Source: an uncultured Microbacteriaceae bacterium
GTDB lineage: Bacteria; Actinomycetota; Actinomycetes; Actinomycetales; Microbacteriaceae
Assembly (NCBI GenBank): GCA_934661165.1
Contig: CAKUJB010000073.1
Span: 1-6,536, forward strand
Length of the DNA stretch: 6,536 nucleotides
Direction of reading: 5' to 3'
Below, piece after piece: positions 1 through 5,515 of the stretch. Every line of letters starts with the position of its first letter. Positions within the stretch are counted from its first letter, which is position 1. The notes beneath the pieces were generated by a model, which was not told the origin of the DNA, searched no databases, and was given only the letters and a program-made list of their open reading frames with translations. Position numbers and translations under genes: made by a program.

Positions 1-474
1 GGTGACCCCGTGCTCGCCGGGCGCGGCATCGGCGTCGCGGCGGATCGCACGGACGACGCGAGCCCGTCGGGGATCGCGCTGCTCGCGGACGCCGCGGAGC
101 GCCTCGCGGCGATCGGCGTCGACGACTGCCGCGGCCTCGCGGCGCGACTGCTCGCCCGGAGCGTCGCCGCGGCACTCGAGCGGCCGAGCGGCTACGGCGC
201 AACCCTCGCCGTCGCCGCGCGGCTCACGGCACCGCCCGCGGAGCTCGTCGTCGTCACCGATGCCGGGGGACCCCTCGTCGCGGCCGCCCGCGCGTGGTCG
301 CGCCCCACCCGCACCCTGGCGATCGTCACGCCGGAGCAGGCGGCGGCGTTCGCTGCGGCGGGCTTCGCGCTCTTCGCCGAGCGCGGCATGCGCGACGGCG
401 CCCCGACCGCCTACCTGTGCTCCGGCGGTGTCTGCCGCCTGCCGACGACCGATCCCGCCGACCTGCCGGTCTGA
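1..474 (+). CDS. C-terminal part of a thioredoxin-domain protein of the YyaL/DUF255 (SPATA20-like) family, 5' end cut off
   Basis: The frame is open from base 1 and ends at TGA 472-474, giving 157 residues of a larger protein whose N-terminal part lies outside the window. The GTG at position 10 is probably an internal valine, not a start. What is visible is an alanine-rich, mostly helical tail, then a strand-like segment (ELVVVTDAGG), then a final motif YLCSGGVCRLPTTDPADL. That ending resembles the C-terminus of YyaL/SPATA20-family proteins, which close with a Y-[VL]-C-x(4)-C-x-LP-x-TD pattern. Family members are about 600-700 residues: a thioredoxin-like DUF255 domain followed by an (alpha/alpha)6-barrel resembling sugar epimerases. 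Their biochemical role is poorly defined. The diagnostic thioredoxin domain is not in view, so the assignment rests on the tail alone. The gene ends 7 nt before the convergent MFS gene. Confidence 0.72.
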   Translation, partial: GDPVLAGRGIGVAADRTDDASPSGIALLADAAERLAAIGVDDCRGLAARLLARSVAAALERPSGYGATLAVAARLTAPPAELVVVTDAGGPLVAAARAWSRPTRTLAIVTPEQAAAFAAAGFALFAERGMRDGAPTAYLCSGGVCRLPTTDPADLPV

Positions 475-489
475 GCCCTGGTCAGGGCT
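474..489. repeat. Short inverted repeat spanning the two convergent stop codons; possible compact bidirectional terminator
   Basis: AGCCCTG (474-480) and CAGGGCT (483-489) are perfect inverted copies separated by 2 nt; as RNA the stem would be 6 bp with a 4-nt loop. The repeat covers the last base of the upstream TGA stop and the whole stop of the MFS gene on the other strand. Neither side has a T-tract, so it would not be a classical intrinsic terminator. GC-rich actinobacteria are often proposed to use U-less hairpins, which is the only basis for a terminator reading. The stem is short and could be chance. Confidence 0.3.
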
Positions 490-1858
490 TCGGGCTGCGG
501 GCGTCGTAGGCGCGGAAGCCCGGGTTCGCGCGCATGAGGATCCAGATGAGCAGCATGATCGCGATGCCGCCGAGGATCGGACCGGCCCAGAGGCCGAGGA
601 GCACGGCGAGGAGGCCCGTGACCATCTCGCCCACCCGCGGCCCGCCGGCGACCACCACCGTGAAGATGCCCTGCATGCGTCCCCGCATCTCGTCGGGCGC
701 CGCGACGAGCATCATCGTCGAGCGGAAGATCGCGCTCACCTCGTCGCTCGCGCCCGTGCCCGCGAGCGCGAGCGCCGCGAGCCCGAGCCCGAACCACGAC
801 ACCTGGGAGATATCCGGGCCGACCTCCCCGAGCCAGCCGAGGAGCCCCGCGACGATGACGAGGCCGAAGAGGACGGTGCACGCACCGAAGACGATGATCG
901 CGCGGCCGATCGCGACGCCGTGATGGTGCACGCGCGCGACGGGTCCGCTGAGCATCCCCGTGAGGAAGGTCCCGACCGCCATCGAGGCCGTGAGGATGCC
1001 GACGGTCACCGCGCCGCCGCCGAGCACGCTCGCCCCGAGTGCGGGAAAGAGCACGTGGGGTCGGCCGAAGCCCATCGCGATGAGGTCGACGATGAACGAC
1101 ATGCGGATGTTCGGCGCGTGCCGGAGGAAGGCGAAGCCCTCGATGAGCGAGCGCAGCCCCGGCCTGGCCACGACGCCGAGCGGCGGCAGCCGGGGCAGGC
1201 CGACGACGCCGATGAACCCGGCGGTGAACAGCACGGCATCGACGGCGAAGGTCACCGGGAAGCCGAACGCCGCGATGAGGACGCCCGCGACGAGGGGCCC
1301 GACGGCGATCTGCAGCCCGAAGGTGAGGCCGTTGAGCGCCGCCGCCCGCGAGACGAGGTGCGTCGGCAGGATGCGCGGGATCGCCGCGGACCGCGCGGAC
1401 ATCGAGATCGTCGTCGTCACCGCATTCACCGTGGTGACGAGGTAGAACGGCCAGAGCTCGGCACGCCCGCCGCCCGGCTGCAGCAGGGCGTCCCACAGCG
1501 TGAGGCCGAACAGCGCCGCGGTCGAGATCCAGGACACGACGGCCGTCCAGATCGCGACCGTGCGCCGGTCGAACGCGTCGACGACCATCCCGCCCCACAG
1601 GCCCGCGACGACCATCGGCAGCAGCGACACCCCCGCGACGAGCGAGACCATGAAGGTCGCGAGGTGCTCGTCCATGGTCGTGATCGCGATGTCGAAGATG
1701 ACGAGCCCGACGGCGGTCATCGTCATCCAGGCGCCGATGCCGGAGATCGACTGCCCGATCCAGAGGCGGGCGAATGCGGGGCTCGCCTGGAGCGGCGACA
1801 GATCGACGAATGTGCGGCGCGGCGCCGGCGCGGGGCTGGGGGAGTCGGGTGCCGGCAC
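482..1858 (-). CDS. MFS transporter, EntS-like (MFS_3) putative drug/siderophore exporter
   Basis: This 458-residue protein (GTG start at 1858) has a proline-rich cytoplasmic N-terminus (about residues 1-20) and then roughly 12 hydrophobic segments, near 35-57, 68-92, 102-122, 136-157, 174-198, 203-221, 251-275, 284-303, 317-341, 354-371, 395-423 and 426-443. The loop after the second segment carries the MFS motif A variant GGMVVDAFDRR (89-99), with the expected Asp and Arg pair. DEMRGRMQGIF (389-399) is a motif A-like repeat in the second half, as in EntS-type exporters. The protein should sit in the cytoplasmic membrane and export a small molecule by proton antiport; the substrate cannot be read from sequence. 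The frame stays open far upstream, but residues before the Pro-rich start are not transporter-like and run antisense to the next gene. An in-frame TTG at 1867 (3 codons earlier) is the alternative. GTG is preferred because TAGAGT lies 8 nt upstream and no Shine-Dalgarno site is seen. Confidence 0.9.
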   Translation of the reverse strand: MPAPDSPSPAPAPRRTFVDLSPLQASPAFARLWIGQSISGIGAWMTMTAVGLVIFDIAITTMDEHLATFMVSLVAGVSLLPMVVAGLWGGMVVDAFDRRTVAIWTAVVSWISTAALFGLTLWDALLQPGGGRAELWPFYLVTTVNAVTTTISMSARSAAIPRILPTHLVSRAAALNGLTFGLQIAVGPLVAGVLIAAFGFPVTFAVDAVLFTAGFIGVVGLPRLPPLGVVARPGLRSLIEGFAFLRHAPNIRMSFIVDLIAMGFGRPHVLFPALGASVLGGGAVTVGILTASMAVGTFLTGMLSGPVARVHHHGVAIGRAIIVFGACTVLFGLVIVAGLLGWLGEVGPDISQVSWFGLGLAALALAGTGASDEVSAIFRSTMMLVAAPDEMRGRMQGIFTVVVAGGPRVGEMVTGLLAVLLGLWAGPILGGIAIMLLIWILMRANPGFRAYDARSPKP

Positions 1859-1866
1859 GGCGTCCA

Positions 1867-1872
1867 ACTCTA
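1867..1872 (-). promoter_or_regulatory. Candidate -10 element for the MFS gene, suggesting a leaderless mRNA
   Basis: On the minus strand TAGAGT fits TANNNT and is separated by 8 nt (TGGACGCC) from the GTG codon, so transcription would begin at or next to the start codon. No convincing -35 hexamer is visible. The element overlaps the alternative TTG start, which argues against that start if the promoter is real. Confidence 0.4.
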
Positions 1873-1875
1873 GTG

Positions 1876-1900
1876 CGCGGCCGGGAATGCCCCGGCCGCG
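1876..1900. repeat. Perfect 10-bp inverted repeat in the MFS/oxidoreductase divergent gap; possible operator or leader hairpin
   Basis: CGCGGCCGGG (1876-1885) and CCCGGCCGCG (1891-1900) are exact inverted copies around the 5-nt spacer AATGC. The repeat lies within the 60-nt gap between two divergent genes, directly upstream of the candidate MFS -10 element and 18 nt before the oxidoreductase ATG. Arm length and spacing suit a dimeric repressor site; as RNA it would form a very stable hairpin in the leader of the + strand gene. No regulator gene lies next to it. High local GC raises the chance of GC-only palindromes, but 10 of 10 matched positions is more than usual. Confidence 0.45.
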
Positions 1901-1918
1901 TGACGGGTTGCCCTGGGC

Positions 1919-2569
1919 ATGACGCAGCCCATCAAGATCGACATCTGGTCCGATATCGCCTGCCCGTGGTGCTACATCGGCAAGCGGCGACTCGAGACCG
2001 CGGTCGAGGGCTTCGACGGCGAGGTCGAGGTCGAGTACCACTCGTACGAGCTCGCGCCGGACACGCCGGAGGACTTCGCCGGCTCGCACGCCGAGTATCT
2101 CGAGCAGAAGGGCTTCCCCGCCTCGCAGATCGGCGACATGCTCGAGCGCGTGAGCGCCGTCGCCGCGAGCGTCGGGCTCCACTACGACTACGAGGCGAAC
2201 CAGCCGACGCGCACCCTCAAGGCCCACGAGCTGCTGCACTTCGCGAAGGCGCACGGGCGCCAGGCGGCGATGAAGGAGCGCCTCATGTCGGCCTACTTCG
2301 TCGAGGGCGAGCACGTCGGTCGCATCGACGACCTCGTCCGGCTCGCGGAGGAGGTCGGGCTCGACGGCAAGGCGGCGCGCGCCGCCCTCGTCTCGGGCGA
2401 GCACGCGGCGGCCGTGCAGGCGGACATCCAGCAGGCTGCGGCCTATGGCATCCGCGGCGTGCCGTTCTTCGTCATCGACGGCAAGTACGGCATCTCCGGT
2501 GCTCAGGAGCCCGCAGTGCTCCTCGGCGTGCTCAACGATGTGGCGAGCGGGGCGGCAGCGGCTCGCTGA
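1919..2569 (+). CDS. DsbA-family oxidoreductase, FrnE-like, CPWC active site
   Basis: The product is a 216-residue protein of the thioredoxin-fold DsbA/FrnE group (usual length about 210-240). The first strand (IKIDIWSDIACPWCYIGK) carries the CXXC active site C15-P-W-C18; CPWC is typical of FrnE-like proteins and differs from the CPHC of E. coli DsbA. A helical insertion fills about residues 55-175, and the cis-proline loop is GIRGVPFFVIDG with Pro182. There is no signal peptide, so it should be a cytoplasmic thiol oxidoreductase or isomerase; the substrate is unknown. ATG 1919 is the only sensible start: no in-frame ATG, GTG or TTG lies upstream in the gap. No good Shine-Dalgarno site precedes it, just GGG about 11 nt away, and no clear -10 at leaderless distance. 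The last 38 nt overlap the convergent ybaK gene, so the alanine-rich C-terminus is constrained by both frames. Confidence 0.93.
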   Translation: MTQPIKIDIWSDIACPWCYIGKRRLETAVEGFDGEVEVEYHSYELAPDTPEDFAGSHAEYLEQKGFPASQIGDMLERVSAVAASVGLHYDYEANQPTRTLKAHELLHFAKAHGRQAAMKERLMSAYFVEGEHVGRIDDLVRLAEEVGLDGKAARAALVSGEHAAAVQADIQQAAAYGIRGVPFFVIDGKYGISGAQEPAVLLGVLNDVASGAAAAR

Positions 2570-3023
2570 TGTCGGCGACCGTCGCCTCGAGGGCGGCGAG
2601 GAGCGCGTCGCCGTCGACGAAGAGCGAGGCCCCGTGCTCGCCGGCCCCGAGCGAGACACGATGCCCGCGGATGCCGGTGTCCGCGTAGACGGGCCAGGCC
2701 GTCGTCGCCCCGAGCGGCGTGATCGTCCCGCGCTCGTAGCCGGTCGTGGCGAGCGCCTGGTCGGCGTCGGGCAGCTGCAGTCGATTGACGCCGACGACCG
2801 CGCGGAGCTTCGGCCAGGCGATCTGCCGATCCCCGGGGATGAGTGCGAAGAGGTAGGTGCCGTCGGCGCGCTTGACGACGAGGGACTTCACGATGTCGGC
2901 CGGTGCGATGCCGAGGAGCGTCGCCGCCTCCTCGAGCGACCGGGCCCGCAGCCCCTCCCGCAGCTCGATCTCGAGTCCGCGGGCGGCGGCGTCCGCGATC
3001 ACTCGCTCCCTGCCCGTGCGCAT
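2532..3023 (-). CDS. ybaK: YbaK/EbsC-family Cys-tRNA(Pro) deacylase
   Basis: The product is a 163-residue single-domain protein, the normal length for the YbaK/EbsC family (about 155-165). YbaK hydrolyses Cys-tRNA(Pro) formed when prolyl-tRNA synthetase mischarges cysteine, acting as a free-standing cytoplasmic editing factor. Visible family features are IVKSLVVK with the conserved Lys46, the central strand TYLFALIPGDRQI, the GYERGTITPLG segment (96-106) with its glycine-rich substrate loop, and the closing block GAGEHGASLFVDGDAL (126-141). The start is ATG 3021-3023; upstream frame extension runs antisense to dusB and is not family-like. TACTGT lies 6 nt before the ATG with no Shine-Dalgarno site, pointing to a leaderless transcript. 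The stop (TCA at 2532-2534 on the + strand) lies inside the 3' end of the oxidoreductase gene. A related YbaK-domain deacylase specificity, such as Ala-tRNA(Pro), cannot be excluded. Confidence 0.92.
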   Translation of the reverse strand: MRTGRERVIADAAARGLEIELREGLRARSLEEAATLLGIAPADIVKSLVVKRADGTYLFALIPGDRQIAWPKLRAVVGVNRLQLPDADQALATTGYERGTITPLGATTAWPVYADTGIRGHRVSLGAGEHGASLFVDGDALLAALEATVADISEPLPPRSPHR

Positions 3024-3029
3024 GCATCC

Positions 3030-3035
3030 ACAGTA
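3030..3035 (-). promoter_or_regulatory. Candidate -10 element for ybaK (leaderless)
   Basis: TACTGT on the minus strand fits TANNNT and is followed by 6 nt (GGATGC) and then the ATG, the spacing expected when transcription starts at the initiation codon. No convincing -35 box and no Shine-Dalgarno site are seen. It lies only 8 nt from the candidate dusB -10 element on the other strand. Confidence 0.5.
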
Positions 3036-3040
3036 CGGTC

Positions 3041-3049
3041 TGGGAGAAT
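3041..3049 (+). promoter_or_regulatory. Candidate extended -10 element, or Shine-Dalgarno site, of dusB
   Basis: TGGGAGAAT reads as an extended -10 (TGn then GAGAAT), 7 nt before the dusB ATG, which would give a leaderless mRNA. The same bases contain GGGAGA, a passable Shine-Dalgarno core 9 nt from the ATG. Sequence alone cannot separate the two readings; if the start is leaderless, the Shine-Dalgarno reading falls away because it would lie outside the mRNA. Confidence 0.45.
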
Positions 3050-3056
3050 CGAGCAC

Positions 3057-4211
3057 ATGCCCGCCACGATGACCGCGCCCGCGCTGCGCATCGGCCCGAT
3101 CGAGCTCGACTCGCCGGTCGTGCTCGCGCCCATGGCCGGCATCACGAACATGCCGTTCCGTCGGCTGTGCGCGGAGTACGGCGACGGGCTGTACGTCACC
3201 GAGATGATCACCACGAGGGCGCTCGTCGCCCGCAACCCGAAGACGATGCAGCTCATCGCGCACCACCCCGACGAGCAGGTGCGCAGCATCCAGCTCTACG
3301 GGGTCGACCCGACGACGATCGCGGAGTCGGTGCGCATCCTCGTCGCGGAGGATCGTGCCGACCACATCGACCTCAACTTCGGCTGCCCCGTGCCGAAGGT
3401 CACGCGGAAGGGCGGCGGCGCGGCGCTCCCGTGGAAGACGGACCTCTTCGCCGCGATCCTCCGCGCGACGGTCGAGGCCGCCGGCGAGGTGCCGGTGACG
3501 ATCAAGATGCGCAAGGGCATCGACGACGACCACCTCACCTACCTCGAGGCGGGGCGGATCGCGGAGGACCTCGGGGTGCAGGCCGTTGCGCTCCACGCCC
3601 GCACCTGCGCGCAGCACTACTCGGGGCACGCGGACTGGTCGGCGATCGCCGAGCTCAAGGCGGCGGTGACCTCGATCCCGGTCCTCGGCAACGGCGATGT
3701 CTTCGACGGCGACGACGCGCGCCGCATGATGGCCGAGACGGGGTGCGATGGCGTCGTCGTCGGTCGCGGCGTCCTCGGCAAGCCCTGGCTGTTCAGCGAG
3801 CTGCAGACGGCGCTCACGGGCCAGGGCTCGGGCAAGCTCGAGCCGGATCTCGGCTACGTCGCACGGGCCTTCCGGCGTCACGCGGAGCTCACGGTCGACT
3901 TCCTCGGCCACGAGAGCCGTGCCTGTCGCGACATGCGCAAGCACGTCGCCTGGTACTTCAAGGGCTACCCGGTCGGGGGCGAGACCCGTGCGCGGCTCGC
4001 GAACGTCGACTCCCTCGCGGACGTGGACGCGGCGCTCGCGGAGCTCGACTGGGACGCGCCCTATCCCGGCGACGCAGCGGAGGGCGAGCGCGGCCGGCAG
4101 GGCGGCCCGAAGCGGCCGCACCTCCCCGAGGGCTGGCTGGCGACGCGGTCGCTCAGCGCGAGCGAGCGCGATGGGCTCACCGAGGGTGAGGGCGACACGA
4201 GTGGGGGCTGA
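3057..4211 (+). CDS. dusB: tRNA-dihydrouridine synthase, DusB/NifR3 family
   Basis: The product is a 384-residue FMN-dependent enzyme that reduces uridine to dihydrouridine in the D-loop of tRNAs using NADPH. Landmarks are the FMN loop APMAGITNMPFR (24-35), SIQLYG (78-82 region), the catalytic Cys110 in NFGCPVPKVTRKGGGAAL, the K150-M-R strand, H180 in LHAR, the phosphate-binding loops GNGD (211-214) and VVGRGVLGKPWLF (235-246), and a helical tRNA-binding domain from about residue 265 that includes RDMRKHVAWYFKGYP. The last 50 residues or so (PYPGDAAEG, then GPKRPHLPEGW) are a tail absent from the roughly 320-residue E. coli DusB; I recall a similar tail in actinobacterial homologues. ATG 3057 is chosen for its upstream signals; ATG 3069 is a weaker alternative. 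The gene overlaps dgt by 11 nt and is probably its operon leader. The exact uridine modified is not deducible. Confidence 0.95.
   Translation: MPATMTAPALRIGPIELDSPVVLAPMAGITNMPFRRLCAEYGDGLYVTEMITTRALVARNPKTMQLIAHHPDEQVRSIQLYGVDPTTIAESVRILVAEDRADHIDLNFGCPVPKVTRKGGGAALPWKTDLFAAILRATVEAAGEVPVTIKMRKGIDDDHLTYLEAGRIAEDLGVQAVALHARTCAQHYSGHADWSAIAELKAAVTSIPVLGNGDVFDGDDARRMMAETGCDGVVVGRGVLGKPWLFSELQTALTGQGSGKLEPDLGYVARAFRRHAELTVDFLGHESRACRDMRKHVAWYFKGYPVGGETRARLANVDSLADVDAALAELDWDAPYPGDAAEGERGRQGGPKRPHLPEGWLATRSLSASERDGLTEGEGDTSGG
4188..4192 (+). promoter_or_regulatory. Shine-Dalgarno site of dgt, inside the dusB coding region
   Basis: GAGGG lies 8 nt before GTG 4201 and is the best ribosome-binding site near the dgt start. 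It decides between three in-frame candidates: ATG 4171, GTG 4186 and GTG 4201. The first two have no comparable site. Its position within the dusB tail suggests translational coupling. Confidence 0.55.
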
Positions 4212-5487
4212 GTCGGCCGCGGCCTCGCGGGAGTGGCCGATCACGCGCGGATACGCCGAGCCGGACATCGAGCGGCGCCTGCCCGAGGAGCACTACTCGC
4301 GGCGCAGCGAGTTCGCGCGCGATCGCGCCCGCGTCCTGCACTCGGGCTCGCTCCGGCGCCTCGCCGCGAAGACGCAGGTGCTGTCGCCCGCCGCCGGGCT
4401 CGACTTCGCGCGGAACCGCCTCACGCATTCGCTCGAGGTCGCGCAGATCGGTCGCGAGCTCGGCACCGCGCTCGGGCTCGACCCCGACGTCGTCGACGCC
4501 GCCTGCCTGAGCCACGACCTCGGCCACCCGCCGTACGGCCACAACGGGGAGCGCGCGCTCAACGACTGGGCCGCCGACATCGGCGGCTTCGAGGGCAACG
4601 CGCAGTCGCTGCGCGTCCTCGCCCGGCTCGAGCCGAAGTCGATCGGCCCCGACGGGACCTCCTACGGCCTCAATCTCACGCGCGCGAGCCTCGACGCCGC
4701 CTGCAAGTACCCGTGGTCGCGGCTCGACGCGGTCGCCGACGCCGGCAGCGGCCGGCAGAAGTTCGGCCACTACGCGGAGGACATCGAGGTCTTCACCTGG
4801 CTGCGCGAGGGCGCGCCGACCGGGCGCCTGTGCATCGAGGCGCAGGCGATGGACCTCGCCGACGACATCGCCTACTCCGTCCACGACTTCGAGGACGCGA
4901 TCGTCGAGGGCTACATCGAGGTCGGCGAGATCGCCAGCCGGGCCGATCACGGCGCGCTCATCGAGGGCGCCCTCGACTGGGTCGGCGACGAGTTCGACGC
5001 CGACGAGCTCGCGGCGGCATTCGACCGGCTCGACCGGCTCGAGCCGTGGCCCGAGCACTGGGACGGCGGCCGGGCCGACCGGGCGCGGCTCAAGAACCTC
5101 GCCTCCGCGCTCATCGGGCGGTTCGCGGGCGCGGCCACGCGGGCGACGCACGCCGCCTACGCGTCCGCGCAGCTCGCCAGATACGGCGCCGACCTCGTCG
5201 TGCCCCGTGCAGTGAGGGCCGAGATCGCCGTGCTCAAGGGCATCGTCGGCTCCCGGGTCATGGCCGCCGCCGCCCGCCAGCCGCTCTACCGGCGGCAGCG
5301 CGAGGAGCTGCAGCAGCTCGCCCAGGTGCTCCACGAGATCGCGCCCGCCCACCTCGATCCGGATTTCGCGACGGACTGGATGAATGCGCGGGACGACGCC
5401 GGTCGGGGGCGCGCCATCGTCGACCAGATCGCGAGCCTCACGGACCAGAGCGCCCACGCCTGGTGGGGGCTGCTCGCCCGACGGTGA
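4201..5487 (+). CDS. dgt: Deoxyguanosinetriphosphate triphosphohydrolase-like HD-domain protein
   Basis: The product is a 428-residue HD-superfamily dNTP triphosphohydrolase, close to the usual actinobacterial length. Such enzymes split a dNTP into the deoxynucleoside and triphosphate and adjust dNTP pools in the cytoplasm. The metal-site residues are all visible: H76 in RNRLTHSLEVAQIGRELG, H105-D106 in CLSHDLGHPPYGHNGE, and D221 in MDLADDIAYSVHDFED. Other family marks are RVLHSGSLRRLAAKTQV (44-60) and GFEGNAQSLRVLARLEP (129-145). The substrate could be broader than dGTP; homologues of this Dgt-like type are often allosterically activated by dNTPs. The GTG start at 4201 is chosen because GAGGG lies 8 nt upstream; ATG 4171 or GTG 4186 would add 10 or 5 residues. 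It overlaps dusB by 11 nt in another frame and stops 28 nt before dnaG. Confidence 0.94.
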   Translation: MGAESAAASREWPITRGYAEPDIERRLPEEHYSRRSEFARDRARVLHSGSLRRLAAKTQVLSPAAGLDFARNRLTHSLEVAQIGRELGTALGLDPDVVDAACLSHDLGHPPYGHNGERALNDWAADIGGFEGNAQSLRVLARLEPKSIGPDGTSYGLNLTRASLDAACKYPWSRLDAVADAGSGRQKFGHYAEDIEVFTWLREGAPTGRLCIEAQAMDLADDIAYSVHDFEDAIVEGYIEVGEIASRADHGALIEGALDWVGDEFDADELAAAFDRLDRLEPWPEHWDGGRADRARLKNLASALIGRFAGAATRATHAAYASAQLARYGADLVVPRAVRAEIAVLKGIVGSRVMAAAARQPLYRRQREELQQLAQVLHEIAPAHLDPDFATDWMNARDDAGRGRAIVDQIASLTDQSAHAWWGLLARR

Positions 5488-5503
5488 CCTCGGCGGTCCC
5501 GCC

Positions 5504-5509
5504 TAGGAT
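5504..5509 (+). promoter_or_regulatory. Candidate -10 element for dnaG (leaderless)
   Basis: TAGGAT fits TANNNT and is followed by 6 nt (GTGCGC) and then ATG 5516, the same geometry as at ybaK. AGGA within it could be taken as a Shine-Dalgarno core, giving 7 nt spacing to the ATG. No clear -35 hexamer is seen at the right distance; GTGACC at 5484-5489 is too close. Confidence 0.45.
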
Positions 5510-5515
5510 GTGCGC

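Noticed and set aside
2..1873. A 623-codon open frame on the + strand
   Set aside because: Its product is Arg/Asp/Glu/His-rich low-complexity sequence, it overlaps the YyaL-like tail in another frame and runs antisense to the whole MFS gene. It is a GC-rich shadow frame.
1910..1918. Small palindrome GCCCTGGGC directly before the oxidoreductase ATG
   Set aside because: It is too short (4-bp arms, 1-nt centre) to support a regulatory claim in this GC-rich context.
1859..2659. Upstream extension of the MFS frame on the minus strand (to 725 codons)
   Set aside because: The extension runs antisense to the well-supported oxidoreductase gene, has no transporter-like features, and a plausible GTG start with promoter lies at 1858.
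3024..4268. Upstream extension of the ybaK frame on the minus strand (to 578 codons)
   Set aside because: It is antisense to dusB, of low complexity, and YbaK proteins are normally about 160 residues, matching the ATG at 3023.
5023..5042. Tandem GACCGGCTC repeat
   Set aside because: It encodes DRLDRLE in a helical part of dgt. Two copies in frame are adequately explained by coding and codon preference.
4177..5457. A 426-codon open frame on the minus strand opposite dgt
   Set aside because: The composition is Val/Arg/Glu/Gly-rich without recognisable motifs. It is a shadow of the dgt codon pattern, and dgt has all its catalytic motifs.
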